Part shown: positions 8,739 through 15,628 of the stretch, in pieces | Layout: the number at the start of each line of letters is the position of its first letter | How positions within the stretch are numbered: position 1 is the stretch's first letter | Source: Spirosomataceae bacterium TFI 002 | Lineage (GTDB): Bacteria; Bacteroidota; Bacteroidia; Cytophagales; Spirosomataceae | Direction of reading: 5' to 3' | Assembly (NCBI GenBank): GCA_900230115.1 | Contig: LT907983.1 | Span: 4,944,774 to 5,008,773 of the forward strand | Length of the DNA: 64,000 bases | The notes under the pieces: generated by a model | What the model saw: the letters and a program-made list of their open reading frames with translations, nothing else | What the model was told of the DNA's origin: nothing | The model's database searches: none | Position numbers and translations under genes: made by a program

Positions 8739-9656
8739 TTATTCTGTAAATGTGGTTTTTGTAAGTTCAAGGCTACCATTCCACAGGCTTTTTTGAAAAT
8801 CCTTGTTGTAAGAAGCAACAGAGGTTTTAACCACTTTTCCATCGGAGAAATAAATTCCCTTTAAGTCTTTAAACTTTTCAGAATAAGCAAGGTTTGCTAA
8901 ATTTCTTCCTGCTTGAGCTGGTGTATGTATGTTGCTTTTTATTAGGGTCAAAACAGGGAATACGTTTTTCCATAAAAATCGCATAATAGGTGAATAAGTT
9001 TTGGCAAGCCCTGTGCCTGGTGTCATTCCTGGGTCATAGGCATTTACCCTAATGTTTGTGTTTTTCAATCGCTCTTGTAATTCATAAGCGGTCATTATGT
9101 TACACAATTTTGATGTAGAATACCTTCTTTGTCCTACGATGTTAGGTTTTTCGGAAGTTTCTTTTGGGAAAGCAAGCTCTTGAACACTGGTATAAATTGG
9201 TGGTTCTATTGGTGTTTTAAGTGCTGGGTCGTGTGTTTCGCTAGATGTGAATGTTATGTGTCCGTCATTTTTTATTAAGGGTAGCAATTGCATAGTTAAG
9301 GCAAACGGACCGAGATGATTTACACCAAATGTTTGCTCAAATCCATCTGCCGTATATTGTGTTTCGCCAATATTCTGTACTCCAGCATTGTTTATCAAGA
9401 TAGAAATAGAATTGCTTTTTTCTTTGGCAAATGATTCTGAGAACTTTCTTATGGATTCTAAAGAAGCCAAATCCAATTCCAAACATTTTAAGTTTTTATG
9501 TCCTGTTTGGGCTTTTATTTTATCGATTACTTCTTGCCCTGCATTCATGTTTCGGGCAGGAATGATAATTTGTTCGTTTTTGGCAATTTGAGCCATTTGT
9601 AAAGCACACTCAAAACCTATTCCACTGGTTGCTCCTGTAATAATAATTGTGTCCAT
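8739..9656 (-). CDS. SDR-family NAD(P)-dependent oxidoreductase
   Basis: 305 residues from the ATG at 9656. An in-frame ATG 33 bp upstream would add MLHHFKRKQKN, which is unlike the family. The Rossmann motif TGATSGIG (7-14), NNAG, the TSSE strand with its Ser, and the catalytic YSTSK are all present, so it should be an active dehydrogenase or reductase of the retinol-dehydrogenase-like group. The substrate is unknown. It lies 51 bp downstream of a Crp-like regulator gene in the same direction, and a perfect palindrome (9716-9731) lies 60 bp before its start. The regulator probably controls it. Confidence 0.9.
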   Translation of the reverse strand: MDTIIITGATSGIGFECALQMAQIAKNEQIIIPARNMNAGQEVIDKIKAQTGHKNLKCLELDLASLESIRKFSESFAKEKSNSISILINNAGVQNIGETQYTADGFEQTFGVNHLGPFALTMQLLPLIKNDGHITFTSSETHDPALKTPIEPPIYTSVQELAFPKETSEKPNIVGQRRYSTSKLCNIMTAYELQERLKNTNIRVNAYDPGMTPGTGLAKTYSPIMRFLWKNVFPVLTLIKSNIHTPAQAGRNLANLAYSEKFKDLKGIYFSDGKVVKTSVASYNKDFQKSLWNGSLELTKTTFTE

Positions 9657-9715
9657 ATTTTTTTGTTTTCTTTTAAAATGATGAAGCAAAGTTCAGCACT
9701 TCAAAAGCAAAAACT

Positions 9716-9731
9716 TTTGCCATTTGGCAAA
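9716..9731. promoter_or_regulatory. Candidate Crp/Fnr-type operator in front of the SDR gene
   Basis: TTTGCC-ATTT-GGCAAA is a perfect palindrome with 6-bp arms and a 4-bp spacer, the geometry of FNR-like sites. Read on the minus strand it is TTTGCCAAATGGCAAA, which differs at one base from the site at 10341-10356. It lies in the short gap between the regulator gene and the SDR gene. Confidence 0.6.
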
Positions 9732-9739
9732 TAATGGAT

Positions 9740-10324
9740 TTAGATGCTTTTTCGAATCCTGCTTAATGATGATTGCGTGATTCCTAAATAAGAAGCGAGA
9801 TAGGAAAGCGGAATTCTGTTGGCTAAATTCGGAAACTTTTCTAAAAAACTAAGATACCTTGTTGTAGCATCTTCGGCTAGCATGGGGCTTAGTTTATTTA
9901 CCTTTTCAACCAATGCTTTTTCTGTTATTTTATTGATTATGCCGTCCCATTGAATGATAGTGACTGACAAATCGTTGAGTGATTCTGTAGAAAATACCAG
10001 TAGGGTACATTCTGTTACAGCCTGAACATATTCTGAAGATGGGATTTTTTGATTGAAGCTGTTTATGTCCACTGCAAAATTGTTTTCATCAATAAAGTAT
10101 TTGGTGATTTCATCCCCTTCGCTGTTATAGTAACATACCCGTAAAATACCTTCTTCAATAAAAGCAACTTGTTTTGGTATTTTTCCTGCTTCAGAAAAGT
10201 ATTCGCCCTTTTTCAGCTCCAATACCTGTGCTTTTCTCTTTATCAAGTCAATTTGCTGTTGATTTAACTGCCCAAATTCCAACAGATAGTTTATTAATTT
10301 GTCCATAGTCACAAAGGTTGTCAT
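9740..10324 (-). CDS. Crp/Fnr-family transcriptional regulator
   Basis: 194 residues. The N-terminal part is a cyclic-nucleotide-binding-type beta roll (KKGEYFSEAGKIPKQVAFIEEGILRV...). The C-terminus is a helix-turn-helix (IPLSYLASYLGITQSSLSRIRK) with a Ser-Arg recognition helix. The residues needed for cAMP are not obvious, as is usual for Bacteroidota members. ATG at 10324 or 10306 could be the start. The gene is followed by an SDR gene, and matching palindromes lie before both, which suggests autoregulation and a small regulon. Confidence 0.88.
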   Translation of the reverse strand: MTTFVTMDKLINYLLEFGQLNQQQIDLIKRKAQVLELKKGEYFSEAGKIPKQVAFIEEGILRVCYYNSEGDEITKYFIDENNFAVDINSFNQKIPSSEYVQAVTECTLLVFSTESLNDLSVTIIQWDGIINKITEKALVEKVNKLSPMLAEDATTRYLSFLEKFPNLANRIPLSYLASYLGITQSSLSRIRKSI

Positions 10325-10340
10325 TGCATTTTATTCGGAA

Positions 10341-10356
10341 TTTGTCAAATGGCAAA
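10341..10356. promoter_or_regulatory. Candidate operator in front of the Crp-like regulator gene
   Basis: TTTGTC-AAAT-GGCAAA has 5 of 6 arm positions paired. It matches the minus-strand reading of 9716-9731 at 15 of 16 bases. It sits 17 bp before the regulator start, a position suited to autorepression. Confidence 0.58.
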
Positions 10357-10404
10357 AAGGTTGATTGATTTTCGTATTATTTTATTTGTACGGTTTGTCT
10401 GGTT

Positions 10405-10535
10405 CTGAATAACGTGTTTGTATATGAGCTGTGGCGTGTCTCGGCACAGACCTTTCCTGATAAAAACTGGCTCTGGAAAATCCGCAGGATTTTCCAAGTG
10501 AGGACTGACCAAGCCATAACTTAGATACGATGCTG
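10405..10535. other. Long imperfect foldback S1 (attC-like)
   Basis: The left side CTGAATAACG...GTATATGAGCTGTGGC pairs imperfectly with GCCATAACTTAGATACGATGC on the right. Inside is a perfect 9-bp hairpin, GGAAAATCC-GCA-GGATTTTCC (10475-10495). The AAC near the left end and GCTGAAC at the right resemble the ends of S2 (11763-11897). It fills most of the gene-free DNA upstream of the regulator. Confidence 0.45.
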
Positions 10536-11121
10536 AACTCAACCCAAGGTAGCTAAAGCCTTAACTTTGAAGACCTTAAATTAAGCTAATACCAAATTTC
10601 AGTTGTTATGAGTAAAAATAAGGAAAATTATGGATGGTTAAACACCAAGAGTAATAGTGCCAAAACTTTAATTGAACGAGCCAAGAGAGAAGTGCCCGAT
10701 TTTGCCGATCACGTCAAGAAGTTTGAGCATCAAAGAAAAGAGCTAAACGAAGCTATATTTGATCTAAAACAAGAAAAGTGTGTGAAAATACAACTCTCTT
10801 GGCAACAAATTGCCGAGCAAAAAATGGGGATATTAAAAGACCAATGTCAGCATTGTAAAGAACTCAGTTTATAGGTAGTGAAAACCTTAGAACCCTGCCG
10901 ACCGCCAGCTATAAAAATAAAACGAAGCCTAAAAGAATCGATTTAAAAAAGCTACCCAAAGGGGGAAAGGAAAGGCTATGCCAATGGAATGAAAACAATT
11001 TAAAATGTTATGAAGATTAAGCTCTAAAATGGAGAAAGGAGGATTAAATGGTCTTTAAAGCAGAAAACCGTAGCAAGGTATAACCGCCAGCCTAGGTCAA
11101 GTTTTTTATTGAATCGCCATA
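10526..11121 (+). repeat. Unknown ~600-bp element, copy 1
   Basis: Starting at TACGATGCTGAACTCAACCC this copy matches 11885-12500 over its length, with strong identity through the coding part and more divergence before the end TTTATTGAATCGCCATA. Each copy encodes one plus-strand small protein. No terminal inverted repeats or transposase were recognised. The remainder of this copy (10875-11157) is non-coding. Confidence 0.75.
10608..10874 (+). pseudogene. Small protein of the repeated element, truncated copy
   Basis: 88 residues, MSKNKENYGWLNTKSNSAKT... to CKELSL. Compared with the second copy at 11967, the codon after ELSL is TAG instead of AGG, while the following sequence is still recognisably the same (GTAGTGAAAACCTTAGAACC). 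It is therefore a nonsense-truncated version of a 118-residue protein. It is highly charged with a CxHC-like pair (CQHC). No family is recognised. Confidence 0.6.
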
Positions 11122-11152
11122 CTTCGCTTCATTCGAGCCTAATTGCTGTGTG
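11107..11152. other. Half attC-like repeat S5 beside the ParE gene
   Basis: ACTTCGCTTCATTCGAGCC and AATTGCTGTGTGCAG match the right half of the S4 foldback (12586-12616). The left half is absent here and is replaced by the end of the repeated element. Confidence 0.5.
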
Positions 11153-11157
11153 CAGTT

Positions 11158-11457
11158 TTATTCGGTTATTTTATTCTTTAAATCCATTCTTTCGTGTAAA
11201 ATTCTGGTTATTTCGACATAGTCTTGTTCCAATGTTCTGTAGAAGATTATATGTCGATTTGTTTTCAATCCGAGAAGTTGTTTTGATATTCCTTCATAAT
11301 TTTTTCCTAAATCTGGATTGTCAGCAATTTCTTGGCAGTTAAAAATAAGACTTTCGAAATACTTGTCAGCTTGTCTTTCCGACCAGACTTCAAATGTATA
11401 ATCCCAAATTTTAGATAAATCTTCGACAGCTTTATTGGTCAGTTTGTATTCAGCCAT
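11158..11457 (-). CDS. ParE/RelE-family toxin
   Basis: 99 residues with the ParE fold signature: AVEDLSKIWDYTFEVWSERQADKYFESL at the N-terminus, GLKTNRHIIFYRT in the centre and VEITRILHERMD at the end. Such toxins poison DNA gyrase or cleave mRNA; this one is closest in style to ParE. The gene overlaps the antitoxin gene by 8 bp, so the two should be translationally coupled. It sits as a compact unit between foldback sequences, typical of a mobile cassette. Confidence 0.9.
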   Translation of the reverse strand: MAEYKLTNKAVEDLSKIWDYTFEVWSERQADKYFESLIFNCQEIADNPDLGKNYEGISKQLLGLKTNRHIIFYRTLEQDYVEITRILHERMDLKNKITE

Positions 11458-11701
11458 TCGAGTGCTTTTTCGCTTTTAAAGATTCGAGATGTTTTTTAGG
11501 GTCAAAGTCGAGTGCTATTCCGCTATCAATTCCTTCTTGTATTGCAGTTTTTAAAGCAATTACTTTACTTTCTTCTTCTTCTAAAAGTCTCAATCCAGCA
11601 CGAATGACTTCGCTAACGTTCTTAAACCTTCCTTCGCTTATTCGGCTTTGAACGAATTGGTCAAAATGATTTCCGAGAGATATAGATGTGTTTTTGTTCA
11701 T
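11450..11701 (-). CDS. ParD-family antitoxin
   Basis: 83 residues. The N-terminal part (TSISLGNHFDQFVQSRISEGRFKNVSEVIRAGLRLLEEEE) is a ribbon-helix-helix DNA-binding domain of the ParD type. The acidic, flexible C-terminus (ESKVIALKTAIQEG...) would wrap the toxin. It precedes and overlaps the parE-like gene. A palindrome lies 22 bp upstream and is the likely operator for autorepression by the ParD-ParE complex. Confidence 0.9.
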   Translation of the reverse strand: MNKNTSISLGNHFDQFVQSRISEGRFKNVSEVIRAGLRLLEEEESKVIALKTAIQEGIDSGIALDFDPKKHLESLKAKKHSNG

Positions 11702-11722
11702 TTAAATACTAATTTTCTCAAA

Positions 11723-11741
11723 TATACCAAAAAATGGTATA
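11723..11741. promoter_or_regulatory. Palindromic operator of the ParDE pair
   Basis: TATACCA-AAAAA-TGGTATA has perfect 7-bp arms and lies 22 bp before the antitoxin start, where ParD-type ribbon-helix-helix proteins bind. Confidence 0.6.
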
Positions 11742-11762
11742 AGGCGAAATTTTCCTCAAAAT

Positions 11763-11897
11763 GCACATAACGGATTACGTATTGGCGATGGTGGGGCATT
11801 TGAAAAACGTCAGCCCAACATTTGTACAATGCCCGATAGAAGCACAAATGTTGATTTTACAACTGTGAACCCCACGATTGCCAATACGATGTTGAAC
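11763..11897. other. Long foldback S2 (attC-like)
   Basis: CGTATTGGCGATGGTGGGG (11778-11796) pairs at 17 of 19 positions with 11870-11888. A perfect 10-bp inner stem, CAACATTTGT (11816-11825) with ACAAATGTTG (11844-11853), lies inside. The outer ends are ATAACG and GTTGAAC, the latter fitting the GTTRRRY core of integron sites. It lies just upstream of the antitoxin gene. Confidence 0.5.
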
Positions 11898-12500
11898 TCA
11901 ACCCAAGGTAGCTAAAGTCCTAATTTCGAAGACCTTAAATCAAGCTTGTATCAAATTTCAGTTGTTATGAGTAAAAATAAGAAAAATTATGGGTGGTTAA
12001 AGACCAAGAGTAATAGTGCCAAAACTTTAATCGAACGAGCCAAGAGAGAAGTGCCCCATTTTGCCGATCACGTCAAGAAGTTTAAGCATCAAAGAAAAGA
12101 GCTAAACGAAGCTATGTTTGATCTAAAACAAGAAAAGTGGGAGAAAATACAACTCTATTGGCAACAAATAGCCGAGCAAAAACTGGGTATTATACAAGAC
12201 CAATGCCCGCATTGCAAAGAACTCAGTTTAAGGGTAGTGAAAACCTTAGAACCCTGCCGACCGCCACCTATAAAGATAAAACCAAGCCTAAAAGAATGGC
12301 TTAAAGGCTCAGTGAGAATCTAAAAAAAAGCTACCCACATGGGGAAGGGGAAACCTATATTCAGAATAAAGAATTAAAGAGAATCAATGACCAAAACAAT
12401 ACCTAAATACCGACTAAGGAAAGTTATGAAACTTCAAAAAACAACTCAATGGGAATAAAAAGGCTCACAATTTAAGATGAATGTTTATTGAATCCCCATA
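11885..12500 (+). repeat. Unknown ~600-bp element, copy 2
   Basis: The second, coding-intact copy of the element at 10526-11121. Both copies begin next to a foldback right end (TACGATGYTGAACTCAACCC) and end at TTTATTGAATCSCCATA. The copies share GCTACCCA and GGGG stretches after the coding region but differ elsewhere, so the duplication is not recent. Confidence 0.75.
11967..12323 (+). CDS. Unknown small protein of the repeated element, full-length copy
   Basis: 118 residues from the ATG at 11967; an earlier in-frame ATG at 11946 lies in sequence conserved with the non-coding leader of copy 1. It is rich in Lys, Glu and Gln with a predicted helical middle (HQRKELNEAMFDLKQEKWEKIQLYWQQIAEQ). 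A CPHC pair, then a proline-rich basic end (CRPPPIKIKPSLKEWLKGSVRI) follow. No family is recognised. The high charge suits a nucleic-acid-associated accessory protein of a mobile element, but that is inference. Confidence 0.6.
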   Translation: MSKNKKNYGWLKTKSNSAKTLIERAKREVPHFADHVKKFKHQRKELNEAMFDLKQEKWEKIQLYWQQIAEQKLGIIQDQCPHCKELSLRVVKTLEPCRPPPIKIKPSLKEWLKGSVRI

Positions 12501-12553
12501 GACCCTAAAATCACAAATAATGCTAACAATTATGCCCCTAGCAGGGGGCTCGA

Positions 12554-12616
12554 GCTCAACACAGGGTCAAATGAACCGAAGCCTTACTTCGCTTCATTCG
12601 ACCCTAATTGTTGTGC
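12554..12616. other. attC-like 63-bp foldback S4
   Basis: Read on the plus strand the order is GCTCAAC, AC, AGGGTC, A, AATGAA, C, CGAAG, loop CCTTA, CTTCG, C, TTCATT, C, GACCCT, AATT, GTTGTGC. The 17-bp inner stem has two single mismatches. CAAC/GTTG forms the outer stem, separated by an unpaired AC/AATT spacer. GCTCAAC fits the RYYYAAC core exactly; GTTGTGC fits GTTRRRY at 6 of 7 positions. The layout and length are those of an integron attC site. It overlaps the 3' end of the next minus-strand gene, as attC sites often do. Confidence 0.6.
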
Positions 12617-12961
12617 GTTGTTTTTCACTTCCACTACTTTCCATATCATTAAAAACAGAACACTCATCCATGGTCCAAATAGAGCCATTACGAAAATTAT
12701 CCAAGTCAATCCTTTTCTTCTGTCCATGTCGGATAAAAGAACAATAGCAATGATTAAATTCATTACCATGCTAATTAAGTTTATAGCAATGGATGAAAAT
12801 AAAGAATGAGCCTTAGTCATATCCGTCAGTGGAAAGACATCGTAGTAAAGTTTCATTCCGTAGGTCAGTCCGAAACGACTCAGTATGTCAAACGAAATAA
12901 GTATCACACCATATTTTTTTAGAAGCTTGATTATTTCTTCTTGTGTCAGAATTGAAGTCAT
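12584..12961 (-). CDS. Small membrane protein of unknown function (cassette-borne)
   Basis: 125 residues with about three hydrophobic segments: near residues 17-30, 55-76 and 85-108 (SIAINLISMVMNLIIAIVLL; GLTWIIFVMALFGPW). An amphipathic N-terminus precedes them. The last residues (NNAQQLGSNEAK) are encoded by the foldback S4, so the C-terminus was probably acquired by joining to the repeat. The gene is flanked by an inverted repeat, AATTGTTGTGCGT (12607-12619) and ACGCACAACGATT (12993-13005). No family is recognised. Non-coding DNA at 12324-12553 otherwise holds only the end of element copy 2. Confidence 0.6.
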   Translation of the reverse strand: MTSILTQEEIIKLLKKYGVILISFDILSRFGLTYGMKLYYDVFPLTDMTKAHSLFSSIAINLISMVMNLIIAIVLLSDMDRRKGLTWIIFVMALFGPWMSVLFLMIWKVVEVKNNAQQLGSNEAK

Positions 12962-12992
12962 ATTTTTTTAAAATCAAATTGTCCGTGAAAAA

Positions 12993-13180
12993 TGACGCAC
13001 AACGATTGGGCTTTAAGTAGTGCGATTTAAAAGCTGTGACACTCGCATACCTTGCAGCCAAATCTTTGATTTGGTTCCTTTTAGTTTTTGCTTCAGTGTG
13101 CCAAATCAAAGATTTGGTGGTGTCTCAAATGGCGAAAAACTTTCTAAATGCTCATCTAGCAGCTTTACTTAAAACCTCAT
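12993..13180. other. Long foldback S3 (attC-like), interrupted by the group II intron
   Basis: GGGCTTTAAGTA near 13006-13017 pairs imperfectly with TACTTAAAACC near the right end. Inside, CCAAATCTTTGATTTGG (13058-13074) and its exact complement (13101-13117) form a 17-bp stem, and each arm can also fold on itself. The left end GCACAACG matches the ends of S2 and S4. The right end is missing because a group II intron begins at about 13183. Confidence 0.45.
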
Positions 13181-13691
13181 GTGTGTGCCTTGAATGGCGA
13201 ATTTAGTTCTTAAAAAGAAGAATCCAAAGGGTGAAAGTCCCGTAAGCAGGGGAGTCGTTACCTCAAGCTAAGTAGGAGGCAAGGGTGGGTCAGGTGACTG
13301 ACCATCTGAAGTAATCGGACCGCCGAAGCGGCCAAACCACGTTGTCTGTACTGACGAACAGGAACTACATACTGAGGCTATAAGGACTGGGCGTCCCCGA
13401 CGTATGAGGTAACACATGCTGCCGAAGTCCAAAACTCTGCAAAGAGACAGTTCCGAAATAGTAGATCTGGCGGGGATAGACAAAAGGATATTCGCCTTAC
13501 CAAGGGAGATCTCAGAACGTACTAAATACGATTTGAGAAGTCAGCAGAAGTCATAGTAGATACAGGAAACGAGCCGATGAATGAAGCGGATGGTCTCACA
13601 AGGTATTGAAGGACTGAACATTGAATTGTGTCTGGAATTAGTCAGGAATCATTGATAGCCTGATTTTTCAGAAAGACAGAAAGTTTAAACT

Positions 13692-15012
13692 ATGATAGAG
13701 CAAATTTTACAGGCTAAAAACCTTACCAAAGCTCGCCGAAAGGTGGAGCGAAATGGAGGTTCGGCAGGCATGGATGGAATGCAAACAACTGAGCTGAAAT
13801 CGTTCATCGAACAGCATGGAGAAGGTATTCTGACCTCGATTGTCAATGGCAAGTACTTACCAAGCCCTATCCTAGCGGCAGAAATACCGAAAGCAAGTGG
13901 TGGAACCCGAATGCTGGGCATACCCACCGCAACCGACCGATGGTTACAACAAGCTGTAAGTCAGCAACTGGCTATGAAATTTGAGCTCGACTTTGAGGAC
14001 GAAAGCTACGGTTTTCGCCCAAAGAGGAATTTGCATCAAGCAGTTTTGCAAGCCCAAAAGTACATCAATGATGGCTTTAAGGATATTGTAGATATGATGG
14101 GCACGCCTAGTGTTGAGTAAGTTTTTCGACGAAGCGACTGTCGCCCATTAGAGCATTACAAACTTCTACAGCTTATCTCAACGGGGCCGCCTAGGCAAGG
14201 TAAAATGCCCCATCACTCTGCGTTTAATATGCAAGTGGCTTCGTGCACCTATCATGATAAATGGTAAACTGCACAAACGCCGCAAAGGAGTACCACAAGG
14301 CAGCCCACTTAGTCCATTATTGTCAAATATTATGCTTGACCAACTGGATAAAGAACTCAAAAGGAAAGGCTTAAAGTTCGTTCGCTACGCTGATGATTTT
14401 AGCATCTATTGCAAATCAAAAGCAGAAGCCAAACGGATAGGTAACTATGTTTATCTCTTTCTAAGAGACAAACTAAAACTACCCATCAACAAGGCAAAAA
14501 GCGGCATTCGTAGACCTTCGAATTTTGAGCTTTTGGGTCATGGCTTTGTGCCTACTTACAAAAAAGGAGAGAAAGGCAAATACCAACTTGTAGTAAAAGA
14601 AAGCAGCTGGAAAAGGCTAAAACGCAAGCTAAAGGCAGCCACCAAGAAAACCAAACCATACAGTTTTGACCTGCGACTAGCCAAAATCAAAGAAGTTTAT
14701 AGAGGATGGGTGAACAACTACCGCTTAGCTAGTATTCACGGCAAACTCAAAGCTCTTGACGAATGGTTAAGAAACAGGTTGAGGTATTGCATTTGGACTG
14801 ATTGGAAAAAGCTGGAACGCAAGCGAAAGAACCTGATTAGGCTTGGAGTAAACCAAATTCAAGCATATCGGTGGAGTCGTACAAGAATGGGAGGTTGGGC
14901 AACTGCTCAAAGCCCTATTTTAAAGACTACTATCACGCTTGAAAAGTTAAGGTTACGGGGTTATGAAAGTATGTTGGATTATTATCAACGCTTGCAACCA
15001 GAGATTCAGTGA
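13692..15012 (+). pseudogene. Group II intron reverse transcriptase/maturase, broken by at least three frameshifts
   Basis: The first part (13692-14120) carries GGSAGMDGM, the IPKASGGTRMLGIPTATDRWLQQA block and YGFRPKRNLHQAV. The second (frame open to 15012) has PQGSPLSPLLSNIML, the catalytic YADD box and the maturase/X region ending in WATAQSPILKTT. Between 14095 and 14200 the expected D-(I/L)-DLSKFFDEV...HYKLLQLI...VKCPITLRLI is split over three frames with unrelated bases between the pieces. The first catalytic Asp region is lost. There is no HNH endonuclease domain, as in several bacterial classes. It should be inactive. Confidence 0.85.
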
Positions 15013-15021
15013 ACCGCCGTA

Positions 15022-15035
15022 CCGATAGCTATCGG
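15022..15035. repeat. Palindrome CCGATAGCTATCGG inside intron domain V
   Basis: A 14-bp perfect palindrome inserted between CCGTA and TACGAGACCCG of domain V. The related remnant at 8547-8560 carries CCGATACATTTCGG at exactly the same place. Confidence 0.75.
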
Positions 15036-15118
15036 TACGAGACCCGTACGTACGGTGGTGTGAGAGGCGTACCGTGGGCTTATGGCTCACGGCCGTCTAC
15101 TCGATTATCAAAAGTTTA

Positions 15119-15628
15119 TCATGGTAGTAGCTTATATATTCCCCAAGCTGCACCTGCTAGAGCTGCGATAGCTGCAATAATGGAAGCTATATATATCATT
15201 TTATCCCAGAATAAGTGTTTGGTATGTTGTGCACTATCTTTTTTAGTAGGTTTCTGTTTTTTCGCTATGATAGATGTATTTATGATGGGGCTATCTAAGT
15301 TGTCGAGTGACGAATCTTGATTAAATACAGAACCTATGACATCACCACCGATACTTATAGTTTTATTTCCAATGTTGTCTCTGTTTTCGTAGGCTTTCAA
15401 ATCTAACTTAAAAGTATTCTTAAGATTCAGAAATCCACCTTTATCAGCAGATATTAAATAGTCCCCATACATATCTTTTTTAATAGTTATGAGTCCTAGT
15501 GTTTGCAGTTTATATAAGTCGTCTGAAGTAGAGTCAAGTTCTTTAAGTTGTTCGGCTGGCAAAGTAATAGACAAGAAGTGTCCATCAGTAGAGATAATAT
15601 CAAGTATATAGTTAATTAGCTTTTCCAC
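15119..15628 (-). CDS. Unknown protein with C-terminal membrane anchor
   Basis: 169 residues. The N-terminal half is soluble and resembles a small helical domain (MEKLINYILDIISTDGHFLSI...LYKLQTLGLITIKKD). Next come a linker rich in Asn/Ser/Asp and a basic stretch (KKQKPTKKD). The C-terminus is a hydrophobic helix (MIYIASIIAAIAALAGAAWGIYKLL) that fits a tail anchor. The start is GTG at 15628, because no in-frame ATG exists before an upstream stop. It starts head-to-head with the next gene with no gap. The stop lies 14 bp from the group II intron 3' end. Confidence 0.6.
   Translation of the reverse strand: MEKLINYILDIISTDGHFLSITLPAEQLKELDSTSDDLYKLQTLGLITIKKDMYGDYLISADKGGFLNLKNTFKLDLKAYENRDNIGNKTISIGGDVIGSVFNQDSSLDNLDSPIINTSIIAKKQKPTKKDSAQHTKHLFWDKMIYIASIIAAIAALAGAAWGIYKLLP

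Larger units (their letters stand above)
13183..15105 (+). mobile_element. Group II intron, degenerate
   Basis: The 5' end GTGTGCCTTGAATGGCG fits the GUGYG start of bacterial group II introns, and about 500 nt of structured domain I-III sequence follow. The reverse transcriptase frame lies at 13692-15012. Domain V (15011-15056, CCGCCGTA...GTACGGTGGT) and the 3' end TCTACTCGAT follow. Two defects are visible: the protein frame is broken by several indels, and domain V carries a 14-bp palindrome inside one strand. A 3' remnant (8530-8702) and a 5' remnant (63702-63836) of relatives lie elsewhere in the window. The boundaries are good to a few bases. Confidence 0.82.

Noticed and set aside
10345-10542. 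A minus-strand frame of about 65 codons
   Set aside because: It lies in the foldback S1 and covers a candidate operator; the composition fits repeat DNA, not protein.
13268-13483. A minus-strand frame inside the intron
   Set aside because: It lies in the structured RNA part of the group II intron and reads as low-complexity, proline- and serine-rich shadow sequence.
13183-15105. A diversity-generating retroelement
   Set aside because: The reverse transcriptase has group II intron features (domain V, GTGTG start, X domain) and no template/variable repeat pair was found.
15009-15320. A 103-codon plus-strand frame after the group II intron
   Set aside because: It runs through intron domain V, the intron end and the antisense of the tail-anchored protein, so it is not a plausible gene.
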